DNA of 64,000 nt from Streptomyces sp. SID13726 (GCF_010548375.1 NZ_JAAGLY010000004.1:310001-374000); one strand, 5' to 3'. Numbered from the stretch's first letter, positions 52,504 through 61,182 are shown. Made by a program: numbers and translations. The notes: generated from the sequence alone by a model not told the origin.

Positions 52504-53061
52504 GTGGCCCCCAGCAACGCAGCTTTCGTGACCGGCCTCACCACAGCGGCCCTCGCAACCGTCGGCTTCCTCGCCTACCAGGCCTCCGCGACGGTCCCCA
52601 CGAAAGCCCACACCGCCACCGCGGTACCGGCGGCGGTCACCTCGAAGGCCCCCCGCGACAAGCGGAACCCCACCGCCCTGCCCCACGGCTCCGGAACCGG
52701 CGAACGAGTCGTCTACTCCCTCGACGACAACCGGGTCTGGCTGGTCGGACCGGGCGCCAAGGTGACCCGCACCTTCAAGGTCACCCCCGGCACCATCGAC
52801 CCCACCCCCGGCGTCTACGCGGTCACCTCCCGCTCCAACACCGTCACCGGCACCGACGGCATCCCCATCGAGCACGTCGTCCGCTTCACCGGCGTCGACG
52901 GCGTGGCCATCGGCTTCAGCGCGGCGATGAAGGACACGGCACCCCCGGCCTCCACCACGACGACCACCGTACGGACGGGCGGTATCCGGGAGTCCCGCGA
53001 GGACGGCGACGCGATGTGGTCCTTCGCGACGATCGGCGCGAAGGTCGTGGTGATCCGCTAG
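52504..53061 (+). CDS. Degenerate YkuD (L,D-transpeptidase-like) exported protein
   Basis: A 185-aa protein with an N-terminal span or signal (about 7-28, VTGLTTAALATVGFLAYQASA). The remainder follows the YkuD pattern: RVVYSLDDNRVWLV, TPGVYAVTS, VRFTGVDGVAIGFS and the C-terminal GGIRESREDGDAMW...IGAKVVVI. Active YkuD enzymes have His in the IHG motif and Cys in GCIR; here both are Gly (AIGF, GGIR). It is therefore probably a catalytically dead, peptidoglycan-related binding protein. Start GTG 52504 has agagg six bases upstream. YkuD assignment is by pattern, not by search. Confidence 0.75.
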   Translation: MAPSNAAFVTGLTTAALATVGFLAYQASATVPTKAHTATAVPAAVTSKAPRDKRNPTALPHGSGTGERVVYSLDDNRVWLVGPGAKVTRTFKVTPGTIDPTPGVYAVTSRSNTVTGTDGIPIEHVVRFTGVDGVAIGFSAAMKDTAPPASTTTTTVRTGGIRESREDGDAMWSFATIGAKVVVIR

Positions 53062-53070
53062 AGCTGCGGC

Positions 53071-53241
53071 TCAGGCCGCTTTCGGACGCTCGACGGCGGC
53101 CGGGAGCGTGCCGGGATCGGGCAGTCGCGGCGGTGTGGAGACGGCTTCCGCCGCCGCGCAGGACGCCAGCAGATCACGCATGGACACACCGCCGACGATC
53201 GCGTACGGCTGCGGCTGGGGCCGGTTCTCGGTGGCCGACAT
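53071..53241 (-). CDS. Small conserved Streptomyces protein, 56 aa
   Basis: A 56-codon gene with ATG at 53241 and a perfect aggagg five bases upstream. The peptide begins SATENRPQPQPYAIVGGVSM and continues RDLLASCAAAEAVSTPPRLP. I recall very similar short proteins in many Streptomyces genomes but no function. The one Cys in LASCAAA is in a predicted helix. A 20-base palindrome lies about 30 bases upstream, which suggests regulated expression. It is convergent with the YkuD-like gene, ten bases apart. Confidence 0.8.
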   Translation of the reverse strand: MSATENRPQPQPYAIVGGVSMRDLLASCAAAEAVSTPPRLPDPGTLPAAVERPKAA

Positions 53242-53269
53242 GGACGCCTCCTGAAGTTCGGGGGCGGCG

Positions 53270-53289
53270 TAGTTAGGTACACCTAACTA
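53270..53289. promoter_or_regulatory. 20-bp palindromic operator candidate
   Basis: tagttaggt, two bases, acctaacta: perfect 9-bp arms. It overlaps the expected promoter of the 56-aa gene. The arms contain TTAGGT/ACCTAA as in iron-box half sites, but with a two-base rather than seven-base centre. Confidence 0.65.
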
Positions 53290-53381
53290 CGAGCTGGGTA
53301 CCATGTGACCACGCACAAGACGCCGAACGCAATATCTTGCCGACGTCTTGTCGGAACGTTCATACGATCCGCCGCCGGCCC

Positions 53382-53888
53382 TCAGGCCGTGAGCACACCG
53401 AGATCGGCCGCGGCCCACCGCTCCCCGAGCGGGGTCAGCGTCACGTGCCGTACCTCGTCCGTGGTGTCACCGACCGCGCGGTGGATCTGGACGTGCAGCC
53501 GGTCGTCGGTCAGCTCCTCGACCTTGCCCTCGCCCCACTCCACGACGATCACCGAGTCCGGCAGGGACACGTCGAGGTCGAGGTCCTCCATCTCGTCGAG
53601 CCCGCCGCCCAGGCGGTACGCGTCGACGTGCACGAGCGGCGGCCCGTCCCCGAGGGAGGGGTGCACCCGGGCGATCACGAAGGTCGGCGAGGTCACCGCC
53701 CCCCGCACCCCGAGCCCCTCGCCGAGTCCGCGGGTCAGCGTCGTCTTGCCCGCGCCGAGCTCGCCGCTGAGCATCACGAGGTCACCGGCGCGCAGCAGCT
53801 TGGCGAGCTTCAGGCCCAGTGCGCGCATCTGCTCGGGCGAGGTGACGGTCAGCCGGGTCTCAACCGGGCTGTGCGGTACTGCTTCCAT
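53382..53888 (-). CDS. tsaE: t6A ATPase TsaE
   Basis: A 168-aa P-loop ATPase required for bacterial t6A synthesis with TsaB and TsaD. Walker A is GELGAGKTTLTRGL, with SPTFVIAR and VHVDAYRLGG following; VVEWGEGKVEEL is the conserved TsaE motif. The ATG at 53888 lies inside the end of the alpha/beta hydrolase gene (29-base overlap), so the two are coupled. The t6A genes are split into two clusters here, about 1 kb apart on the same strand. Confidence 0.95.
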   Translation of the reverse strand: MEAVPHSPVETRLTVTSPEQMRALGLKLAKLLRAGDLVMLSGELGAGKTTLTRGLGEGLGVRGAVTSPTFVIARVHPSLGDGPPLVHVDAYRLGGGLDEMEDLDLDVSLPDSVIVVEWGEGKVEELTDDRLHVQIHRAVGDTTDEVRHVTLTPLGERWAAADLGVLTA

Positions 53889-55110
53889 AACCGCCCACCG
53901 TAGCCCCTGCGGGTACGGCACCCGCGCGGGTGAGGAGGTCGGCGAGGCGGTCGGTGACCACTTCCGGGTGTTCCAGCATGACCAGGTGCCCGGCGTCGGG
54001 CACCAGCACCAGCTCCGCCTCGGGCAGCAGCCCGGCGATGGCCTCGCTGTGCTCGCTGGGCGTGACCATGTCCTGCACCCCGGCCAGCACCAGGACCGGT
54101 AGGTCGGCGAAGTGGGCGAGCGCGGCGGTCTTGTCGTGGCTGTCGAACGCCGGGTAGTACTCGGCGACCACGTCGATCGGGGTGGACTCGATCATCCGCT
54201 CGGCGAACCGGACGACGGCCGGGTCGACGTCCCGGGACGCGAAGGAGTAGCGCTTGATGATCCCGGCGAACAGGTCGGCGGTGGCCCGCCGTCCCTTCTC
54301 GACCAGGTCGGCCCGCTGCCCGAGCACCTTGAGCACGCCCGGCAGCACCCGCCGTACGGCGTTGACGCCCGCGACCGGGAGCCCGAAGTTGACCTCGCCG
54401 AGCCGCCCGGACGACGTACCGACCAGGGCCACCGCCACCACCCGCTCGCGGATCAGCTCGGGGTACTGGTCGGCCAGCGCCATGAGGGTCATCCCGCCCA
54501 TGGAGTGCCCGACGAGCACGATCGGTCCCTGCGGGGCGGCCGCGTCGATGACGGCCTTCAGGTCGCGTCCGAGCTGCTCGATGTCGACCGGCACCCCGTC
54601 CTGCACCTGCCGTACGCCCCGCCCGGACCGGCCGTGGCTGCGCTGGTCCCAGTGCACGGTCCGTACGACACCCCTGAGGGCGGCGCGCTGGAAGTGCCAG
54701 GAGTCCTGGCTGAGGCAGTAGCCGTGGCTGAAGACGACGGTGACGGGGGCGGGGGCCTTGCGGCCGAACAGCCGGCGCCGGCGCGGGGACAGCGCGGGCA
54801 CGGCCTCCGGGTCGACGTCGTCGACCTCGTAGTACAGCTCGGTGCCGTCGTCGGCGTACGCCTTGCCGGGGGTGCCGCGCAGGGAGCCGTACGGGCCGGT
54901 CGAGTCCAGGGCGAGCCGTGCCTTCTTGCGCATGCCCCGGCCGACGGTGAGCCGCTCGATGGCGACCCCGGCCGCCGCGCCCGCGGCGACGACCCCTATC
55001 GCGGCGCCCGCGATCCCGGTCGCCCGCCGCCAGCCGCCGCCCGCCCCCGTGGCGGAGGCGAGGGCCACCGACGCGGCGTCCACGACGGCCTCCGCACTGC
55101 TCTCGCTCAC
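53860..55110 (-). CDS. Membrane-associated alpha/beta hydrolase
   Basis: A 416-aa hydrolase. A cytoplasmic N-terminal helix is followed by a hydrophobic stretch (about 30-50, GIAGAAIGVVAAGAAAGVAI). The alpha/beta fold has FSHGYCLSQDSW (oxyanion), nucleophile Ser in VGHSMGGM, and a late acid/His pair (MVTPSEHSEAI, DAGHLVMLEHPE). In Streptomyces this gene normally sits between alr and tsaE; its substrate is unknown. The GTG start has aggag seven bases upstream. It overlaps tsaE by 29 bases. Confidence 0.88.
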   Translation of the reverse strand: MSESSAEAVVDAASVALASATGAGGGWRRATGIAGAAIGVVAAGAAAGVAIERLTVGRGMRKKARLALDSTGPYGSLRGTPGKAYADDGTELYYEVDDVDPEAVPALSPRRRRLFGRKAPAPVTVVFSHGYCLSQDSWHFQRAALRGVVRTVHWDQRSHGRSGRGVRQVQDGVPVDIEQLGRDLKAVIDAAAPQGPIVLVGHSMGGMTLMALADQYPELIRERVVAVALVGTSSGRLGEVNFGLPVAGVNAVRRVLPGVLKVLGQRADLVEKGRRATADLFAGIIKRYSFASRDVDPAVVRFAERMIESTPIDVVAEYYPAFDSHDKTAALAHFADLPVLVLAGVQDMVTPSEHSEAIAGLLPEAELVLVPDAGHLVMLEHPEVVTDRLADLLTRAGAVPAGATVGGYGSSTAQPG

Positions 55111-55183
55111 GTACCGCTCCTGTTCGCTGGGTCGGGTGATACCGGTGTGGCGGGACTGGTTGTTCTCGCACCTACTTGTGCGA

Positions 55184-56353
55184 TTACCCCGCTTGTTCCT
55201 CGTTCACATAGACGCGAGGAACACGTGTTCCGATGCGGGTGACAATTTCGTACGCGATGGTCCCCGCCGCCTGCGCCCAGTCCTCGGCGGTGGGCTCGCC
55301 GCCGTCACCGGGTCCGAAGAGCACCGCGCGCGTGCCGGTCGCGGGCCGGTCGCCGCCGAGGTCGACGACGAACTGGTCCATCGCGATCCGTCCGGCGACG
55401 GTCCGCCACTTGCCGTCGACCAGCACCGGTCCGGCCCCGGAGGCGTGCCGCGGGACGCCGTCCGCGTAGCCGACGGGCACCAGGCCGAGGGTGGTCTCGC
55501 CCGGGGTGACGTAGTGATGGCCGTAGCTCACGCCGTGGCCGCCGGGGACCTGCTTGACCAGGGCGACCGACGCGGACAGCGTCATCACCGGTCGGAGTCC
55601 GAAGTCGGCGGGGCTGCCGATCTCGGGGCTCGGCGAGATGCCGTAGACCGCGATCCCGGTGCGGACGAGGTCGAAGTGGCTCTCCGGAAGGGTGAGCGTG
55701 GCGGGCGAGTTGGCGATGTGCCGGACCTCGGGACGCGCGCCCCGGACCTCGGCGTCCGCCAGCATCTCCCGGAAGCGGGTCAGCTGGGCGGCGATGGAGG
55801 GGTGGCCCGGCTCGTCGGCGCAGGCGAAGTGCGACCAGAGGCCGGTGACCCGGAGCAGGCCGTCGGCCTCGGCTCCCAGGGCGGCCTCGACCAGCTCGGT
55901 CCAGTCCTCGCCCGGCTGGCAGCCGTTCCGCCCGAGGCCGGTGTCGGCCTTGAGCTGCACGCGCGCGGGGCGGCCGGCTCGCCGGGCCGCCGCCATGACC
56001 TCCCGCAGGGCCCACATCCCGCTGACGGACACGTCGAGGTCGGCCTCGATCGCCTCCCGCCAGGGGCCGCCGGGCGTCCACAGCCAGCACATGATCCGCC
56101 CCGGCAGCCCGGCCTCCCGCAGCGCGAGCGCCTCCTCGGGGGTGGCGGTCCCGAGCCAGCCGGCCCCCGCCGCCACGGCCGCGCGGGCGCACGGCACCGC
56201 GCCGTGGCCGTACGCGTCGGACTTGACCACGGCCATGACGGCGGCCCCCGGCGCGTGGGCGCGCAGGGTACGCACGTTGGCCCGCAGCGCGGCCAGGTCG
56301 ATCTCGGCGCGGGCGCGGAGCGGTGCGGTCGGGGCGGTGGCTGTCTCGTTCAT
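55184..56353 (-). CDS. alr: Alanine racemase
   Basis: A 389-aa PLP-dependent alanine racemase making D-Ala for peptidoglycan. PLP lysine 44 lies in AVVKSDAYGHGA, the catalytic Tyr is in GVSYGHHY (about 272-279), and the second-domain signature is AGRIAMDQFVVDL. The N-terminal leader of about 15 residues (NETATAPTAPLRAR) is slightly longer than in E. coli. It heads a same-strand run alr, hydrolase, tsaE. Confidence 0.96.
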   Translation of the reverse strand: MNETATAPTAPLRARAEIDLAALRANVRTLRAHAPGAAVMAVVKSDAYGHGAVPCARAAVAAGAGWLGTATPEEALALREAGLPGRIMCWLWTPGGPWREAIEADLDVSVSGMWALREVMAAARRAGRPARVQLKADTGLGRNGCQPGEDWTELVEAALGAEADGLLRVTGLWSHFACADEPGHPSIAAQLTRFREMLADAEVRGARPEVRHIANSPATLTLPESHFDLVRTGIAVYGISPSPEIGSPADFGLRPVMTLSASVALVKQVPGGHGVSYGHHYVTPGETTLGLVPVGYADGVPRHASGAGPVLVDGKWRTVAGRIAMDQFVVDLGGDRPATGTRAVLFGPGDGGEPTAEDWAQAAGTIAYEIVTRIGTRVPRVYVNEEQAG

Positions 56354-56427
56354 GGCGTCCCCAGTGTCTCAGAGGGGACTGACACCACCGATGAGCACGT
56401 CCCCCGCGGCGCGCACGCGTGCGCGTG

Positions 56428-57114
56428 TCACAGCCGCAGGCCGTGCCGGGCCAGGTACTTCACGGGGTCGACGTCCGATCCGTACTGGCGCCTGGCGCGC
56501 ACCTCGAAGTGCAGATGAGGGCCGGTGGTCCGGCCGGTGCTGCCGCTGCTCCCGATGCGCGTACCGGCCTTGACCTTCGCTCCGCGCGCGACGGAGATGC
56601 GCGAGAGATGGCCGTAGACGACGTACCGGGAGTCGCTCATCTTGATCGTCACGGCCTTCCCGTACGACCCCGACCAGCTGGCCAGTACGACGACTCCGGA
56701 GCCGACCGCGTAGACCGGGGTCCCCTTCGGCACGGCGAGGTCGACACCGGTGTGGTAGCCGACCAGCCAGTTCCCGCGCACCCGGTAACGCATCGTCACC
56801 TTGGCCCGCTTGCGAATGGGACGGGTCCACTTGGCCGGCGCGAGGGAGCGGTCGGCGGTCTCGTCGACCTCCACGTCCTCGGCCGCGGCGAGCAGTTGCT
56901 CGTACTCGGGGTCGTAGTCGCCGCCGCAGGTCCCTGCGGGGAGCTGGGCCGATGGGTCCTGCGGGTCTTGTGGGTCCCGTGGGCTTTGCGGGTTCTGCGG
57001 GTCCTGTGGGCTCTGCGGGTCGCCGTGCAGTCCGAGAACGGGACTCCCCAGAACGACCGCCGCTCCGCCGAGCAATTCCCGCCGGGTGGTGCCGCGTATA
57101 TGTGGCTCATCCAT
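56428..57114 (-). CDS. Exported M23 (LytM) peptidase
   Basis: A 228-aa exported peptidoglycan endopeptidase. A Tat-like signal (RRELLGGAAVVLGSPVLG) is followed by a spacer of DPQ/NPQ tripeptides (DPQSPQDPQNPQ). The LytM domain (about 105-228) has zinc ligands in YHTGVDL and HLHFE, plus YGHLSRI. All catalytic residues are present, so it is expected to be active, unlike regulatory LytM proteins. There is a single RR but not the full SRRxFLK consensus, so Sec export is possible. Confidence 0.9.
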   Translation of the reverse strand: MDEPHIRGTTRRELLGGAAVVLGSPVLGLHGDPQSPQDPQNPQSPRDPQDPQDPSAQLPAGTCGGDYDPEYEQLLAAAEDVEVDETADRSLAPAKWTRPIRKRAKVTMRYRVRGNWLVGYHTGVDLAVPKGTPVYAVGSGVVVLASWSGSYGKAVTIKMSDSRYVVYGHLSRISVARGAKVKAGTRIGSSGSTGRTTGPHLHFEVRARRQYGSDVDPVKYLARHGLRL

Positions 57115-57182
57115 GCAGTCAGCGAAACATCGCCCTTTCGGCTCCGCATATTCGGCCGAGGGGGATTAGTCCCATCAGGTAG

Positions 57183-58736
57183 TCACTCCTCCCGGACGTC
57201 CCGCCAGGCCCCCGGCACCGCCTCGGCCACGTCGTGTGCCCCCACCGGCGCCCCGTCCGCCGCGAACCGTCCCGCCAGCCCGTGCAGGTACGCCGCCGCG
57301 CTGCCCGCGTCGAGCGCGCTCAGTCCGGAGGCGAGCAGGGAGCCCGCGAGGCCCGACAGCACGTCCCCGCTGCCCGCGGTGGCGAGCCAGGCGGTGCCGG
57401 TGGGGTTGACGCGGACCGGGCCGTCCGCCGGGTCCGCCACCAGCGTCGTCGAGCCCTTGAGCAGCACGGTCGCGGAGTAGCGCGCGGCGAGTTCCCGGGC
57501 CGAGGCCAGCCGTGCGCCCTCGACCTCCTCGCGGGCCACTCCGAGGAGCGCGGCGGCCTCTCCGGCGTGCGGGGTCATGAGGGTCGGGGCGGTACGCGCG
57601 CGTACGGCGTCCCGGTCGGCCAGCCGCAGCCCGTCCGCGTCGATGAGCACCGGCACGTCGGAGGCCAGCACCTCGCCCACGGCCGCGGAGTCGTCCCCGG
57701 CCCCCGGCCCGACGACCCACGCCTGCACCCGCCCGGCACGCGCGGGCCCCTGGTCGGAGACGAGCGTCTCGGGGAAGCGGGCGAGCACGGCGTCCGCGGC
57801 GGGCCCGACGTACCGCACGGCCCCGGCGCCGCCCCGCAGCGCCCCGGCCACGGCGAGCACGGCGGCCCCGGGATAGCGCGCGGACCCGGCGGCGATCCCG
57901 ACGACACCCCGCCGGTACTTGTCGCTCTCCCCGCCGGGCACGGGCAACAGCCGCCGTACGTCGGCGTGTTGGAGCGCCTCCAGCTCGGCCGACGCGGGCA
58001 GCGACAGCCCGATGTCGACGAGCCGCACCGACCCGGCGTACTCCCGCGCCGGATCGATCAGCAGCCCCGGCTTGTGCGTCCCGAAGGTGACGGTGAGGTC
58101 GGCCCGCACGGCGACCCCGTGCACCTCCCCGGTGTCCGCGTCGACCCCGCTCGGCAGGTCCACGGCGACGACGGCGCCCCGGGCCCGTCCGGCGACCTCG
58201 GCGAGCCGGGCCGCGTCGGGCCTGAGCCCGCCCTTGCCGCCGATCCCGACGATCCCGTCGAGCACCAGGTCCGCCCGGTGGATCAGCTCGTCGACGCGGT
58301 CGGGGTCGGGGGAGTCGCCGGTGCCGCGGGTGCCCCCGGCGCTGCCGCCGCTGCCGCCGCTGCCTTGGGCGCTGCCGGAATCGACGGGGCCGCCGGAGTC
58401 ACCGGGGCCGCCACGGCCGTCGACACCGACGACCCGCCCACCGGCCCGCCGCAGCGCGGCCAGTCCGCCGGAGTGGGCCCGCTCGGGCGCGAGCAGCACG
58501 GCGGCGACCCCGGCCCCGCGCCGGGCGAGCCGGGCCCCGGCGTAGAGGGCGTCCCCGCCGTTGTCCCCGCTCCCGACGAGCAGCACGACCCGCCGCCCGT
58601 ACACCCGCCCCAGCAAGTCCGCGCAGGCGGCGGCGAGTCCGGCCGCCGCCCGCTGCATGAGCGCGCCCTCCGGCAGCCGAGCCATCAGCTCACGTTCCGC
58701 CGCCCTGACCGTCTCCACGCTGTACGCAGTACGCAT
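57183..58736 (-). CDS. nnr: Bifunctional NAD(P)H-hydrate epimerase/dehydratase
   Basis: A 517-aa repair enzyme fusing the epimerase (N-terminal, about 1-235) and ADP-dependent dehydratase (C-terminal, about 245-517) that restore damaged NAD(P)HX. The epimerase has LLVGSGDNGGDALYAG and AVDLPSGVDADTG. The dehydratase has TPHAGEAAALLG and catalytic Asp in TAGSGDVLSGLAGS. The epimerase domain is interrupted by an unusual Gly/Ser-rich insertion (SGSAQGSGGSGGSAGG, about 110-140) encoded by short DNA repeats. Start ATG 58736 has gggggag upstream. Confidence 0.93.
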   Translation of the reverse strand: MRTAYSVETVRAAERELMARLPEGALMQRAAAGLAAACADLLGRVYGRRVVLLVGSGDNGGDALYAGARLARRGAGVAAVLLAPERAHSGGLAALRRAGGRVVGVDGRGGPGDSGGPVDSGSAQGSGGSGGSAGGTRGTGDSPDPDRVDELIHRADLVLDGIVGIGGKGGLRPDAARLAEVAGRARGAVVAVDLPSGVDADTGEVHGVAVRADLTVTFGTHKPGLLIDPAREYAGSVRLVDIGLSLPASAELEALQHADVRRLLPVPGGESDKYRRGVVGIAAGSARYPGAAVLAVAGALRGGAGAVRYVGPAADAVLARFPETLVSDQGPARAGRVQAWVVGPGAGDDSAAVGEVLASDVPVLIDADGLRLADRDAVRARTAPTLMTPHAGEAAALLGVAREEVEGARLASARELAARYSATVLLKGSTTLVADPADGPVRVNPTGTAWLATAGSGDVLSGLAGSLLASGLSALDAGSAAAYLHGLAGRFAADGAPVGAHDVAEAVPGAWRDVREE

Positions 58737-58810
58737 GGCCCGAGTCTCCCCCGTCCCCGCCCGACCTCGTCGGACCCCCGGCACATTTCTCCCCCGCCCC
58801 CGGACTCCCG

Positions 58811-58838
58811 CTCCCCGCTCCCCGCTCCCCGCTCCCCG
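58811..58838. repeat. 7-nt tandem repeat (ctccccg)x4
   Basis: Four exact copies of ctccccg in the divergent region between the nnr gene and the FAD oxidase gene. Confidence 0.85.
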
Positions 58839-58926
58839 CAGACGCGACCAAACCCACAACAACTCCCCTAGGATGCCCTGGAATTGATCATTCCGGATCT
58901 TGTACGAGTATGAGGTGGTAGCGCAC

Positions 58927-60378
58927 ATGTCCCGAACTCCGTCACGCCGTACCGTTCTGCGAGGAATCACCGCGACCGGCGTCGCCGTGATCGGCTTCGA
59001 TCCGGCCGCCCGCAGCTGGGCGACGACCGGCGGCCCCGGCCTCGCGGGCATCCCCGCCCTGGACGGCACGCTCGTCATGGACGAGGCGTCGCTCACGGCC
59101 GCCTCCGACGACTACGGCCACATCGTGCACCGCCGCCCGGTGGCCGTCCTGCGCCCCGGCTCGGTCCGTGACGTCGTCGCCATGGTCCGGTTCTGCGGCG
59201 AGCACCGGCTGCCGGTCGCCCCGCGCGGCCAGGGACACGCCACCAACGGCCAGGCCCAGGTGGCGGGCGGCCTGGTCATCGAGACCTCGCCCCTGGCCGA
59301 CATCGGCCCCCTGACCCCGCACAGCAGGACGGTCACCGTCGGCGCCGGCGCGAGATGGAGCGAGGTCGCCCGGGCCACGATCGCCCACGGCCTCACCCCA
59401 CCCGTCTTCACCGACTACCTCGAACTCTCCGTCGGCGGCACCCTCTCCGTGGGCGGCCTCGGCGGCCAGACCCACCGGCACGGCGCCCAGGCCGACAACG
59501 TCACCGAGCTCCAAGTGGTCACCGGCACGGGCGAGTTCGTACGCTGCTCGGCCACCCGGCGCCCCGACCTCTTCCACGCCGTCCTGGCCGGCCTCGGCCA
59601 GTGCGCGATCATCGTCGCCGCCACGCTGCGCCTGATGCCGGCGCCGGAGAACGTACGGCACTACCTGCTGCCGTACGACGACCTGGAGACCTTCCTCGAC
59701 GACCAGCGCACCCTGGTCCGGGAGGGCCGCTTCGACTACGTCGAGGGCCAGGTCTCCGCGAACGCCGACGGAGCCTTCGCCGTCTACACCCTGGAGGCGG
59801 TGACGTACGCCCCCGCCCCCGACGACACGGCCCTCCTGAGGGGCCTGCGCCACACCCGTTCCGGCGTCCAGGCCACGACCCGCCCCTACTACGACTTCCT
59901 GGACCGTATAGCCCCGGCGGTCGCGGCCCTGAAGGAGGCGGGCCTGTGGTCGTACGCCCACCCCTGGCTCAACCTCCTGCTGCCGTCGACGAAGGCGGCC
60001 ACGGTCACGGCCGAGGTTCTGGCCAAGCTGACCCAGAACGACCTGGGCCCGGGCGTGGTCCTGATCTACCCGCTCCTGCGCGAGCACCTCACCACCCCGC
60101 TGCTGCGCACACCGGACGACCCGACGCCGTACCTCTTCGCCGTCCTGCGCGCCACACCCCCGGACGACACGGAGACGGTCGACCGCCTCCTGACCGCCAA
60201 CCGCACGGCCTACGACACCACGGCGGCGGCCGGCGGCACGCACTACCCGGTGGGCAGCGTCCCCTTCACCCCCGAGGACTGGCGCACCCACTTCGGCCAG
60301 GAGTGGGCCCGCCTGAGGACGGCGAAGCGCACGTACGACCCGAGGGGAATCCTGGTACCGGGCCAGGGAATCTTCTGA
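58927..60378 (+). CDS. Tat-exported cytokinin-dehydrogenase-like FAD oxidase
   Basis: A 483-aa exported FAD enzyme. The Tat signal (SRRTVLRGITATGVAVIGF) is followed by an FAD-binding PCMH domain. The PRGQGHATNGQA motif carries the His that holds FAD covalently in cytokinin dehydrogenases (plant GRGHS-xx-GQA), with SVGGTLSVGGLGG downstream. The C-terminal half has AHPWLNLLLPSTKA and GVVLIYPL, both typical of the cytokinin-binding domain. The predicted reaction is side-chain cleavage of isoprenoid cytokinins or a similar amine, outside the cell. The ATG has gaggtgg eight bases upstream. No hormone synthesis genes are nearby. Substrate is inference. Confidence 0.87.
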   Translation: MSRTPSRRTVLRGITATGVAVIGFDPAARSWATTGGPGLAGIPALDGTLVMDEASLTAASDDYGHIVHRRPVAVLRPGSVRDVVAMVRFCGEHRLPVAPRGQGHATNGQAQVAGGLVIETSPLADIGPLTPHSRTVTVGAGARWSEVARATIAHGLTPPVFTDYLELSVGGTLSVGGLGGQTHRHGAQADNVTELQVVTGTGEFVRCSATRRPDLFHAVLAGLGQCAIIVAATLRLMPAPENVRHYLLPYDDLETFLDDQRTLVREGRFDYVEGQVSANADGAFAVYTLEAVTYAPAPDDTALLRGLRHTRSGVQATTRPYYDFLDRIAPAVAALKEAGLWSYAHPWLNLLLPSTKAATVTAEVLAKLTQNDLGPGVVLIYPLLREHLTTPLLRTPDDPTPYLFAVLRATPPDDTETVDRLLTANRTAYDTTAAAGGTHYPVGSVPFTPEDWRTHFGQEWARLRTAKRTYDPRGILVPGQGIF

Positions 60379-60389
60379 CCCGGTAGACA

Positions 60390-60419
60390 ACCGGGCCGGG
60401 GAATACCTCCCGGCCCGGT
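60390..60419. terminator. Bidirectional terminator FAD oxidase/acpS
   Basis: 11-bp stem accgggccggg with an eight-base loop, between the convergent oxidase (+) and acpS (-). Confidence 0.8.
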
Positions 60420-60447
60420 GAAGTCTCTGGCCACGGCGCCGGCCCGC

Positions 60448-60819
60448 TCACCCCTCGGCGATCACCACCGCCGACGCGACCCCGGCGTCATGGCTGAGCG
60501 ACACATGCCAGGACCGCACCCCGAGCTCGGCGGCCCGCGCCGCCACGGTCCCGCTCACCCGCAACCGAGGCTGCCCACTCTCCTCGACATACACCTCGGC
60601 ATCCGTCCAGTGCAGCCCCCCGGGCGCCCCGAGCGCCTTCGCGAGAGCCTCCTTGGCAGCGAAACGAGCAGCAAGCGACGCGATCCCCCGCCGCTCCCCA
60701 CCGGACAGCAACAACTCCCCCTCCACGAACAACCGCTGCGCCAGCCCAGGCGTACGCTCCAACGCCACCGCGAACCGCTCGATCTCGGCAACGTCGATAC
60801 CGACCCCGATGATGCTCAT
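60448..60819 (-). CDS. acpS: Holo-acyl-carrier-protein synthase AcpS
   Basis: A 123-aa phosphopantetheinyl transferase that activates fatty-acid (and often type II polyketide) ACPs. The two family motifs are clear: [12 protein letters not shown] with the Mg-binding Asp, and [13 protein letters not shown] with the second acidic residue and Lys. Length and ends fit the trimeric AcpS class. It follows the low-GC hypothetical gene by nine bases, so both may share a transcript. Confidence 0.95.
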   Translation of the reverse strand: MSIIGVGIDVAEIERFAVALERTPGLAQRLFVEGELLLSGGERRGIASLAARFAAKEALAKALGAPGGLHWTDAEVYVEESGQPRLRVSGTVAARAAELGVRSWHVSLSHDAGVASAVVIAEG

Positions 60820-60828
60820 CCCCGCACT

Positions 60829-61182
60829 TTACGGAACCTCCCCCTCCCCGACGAACAGCTCCTCGGCCCGCTCCACCGTCCGGGAACGCTCCAGATCGGT
60901 ACAGCTGGTGATCCGTTCACTCACAGTCTGCAGAGCACTGAAGGTCTCACGAAGCTCCGACGTAGCGATCGGATCGATCTCCATCTGCAGATGACACACG
61001 TCGTCGTCGCCATGGGGAGTCAGGCGCACGAAGAAGGCGAAGCCATCCCCCACGGGCTCCGCCTTCAACGTCAGCGGATTGTTGCGACCGGAGGTCACCG
61101 CCAACCAACTGGCTGCACAGGTCCGAGCCAGTTCCAGCCACACATCGTCATTGCCGGGCGGATCTCCGTCGTCGGGAGCCAT
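60829..61182 (-). CDS. Hypothetical protein with low GC3
   Basis: A 117-aa acidic cytoplasmic protein, not recognised. Features are ELARTCAASWLAV, FAFFVRLTPHGDDD and a C-terminal helical stretch rich in Glu (ERAEELFVGEGE). Third-position GC is clearly below the neighbouring genes, suggesting a gene newer to this genome. Its ATG has only a weak ggtgag directly adjacent. It sits between acpS and a stretch of relic coding DNA before glmS, a junction that probably differs between species. Confidence 0.6.
   Translation of the reverse strand: MAPDDGDPPGNDDVWLELARTCAASWLAVTSGRNNPLTLKAEPVGDGFAFFVRLTPHGDDDVCHLQMEIDPIATSELRETFSALQTVSERITSCTDLERSRTVERAEELFVGEGEVP

Noticed and set aside
53270..53289. 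Iron box (DmdR/IdeR site)
   Set aside because: Half sites TTAGGT/ACCTAA are separated by two bases instead of the seven in the 19-base consensus, so it is kept only as a generic palindrome.
57115..57182. ydaO-type riboswitch before the M23 peptidase
   Set aside because: The upstream gap is only 68 bases and lacks the conserved core.
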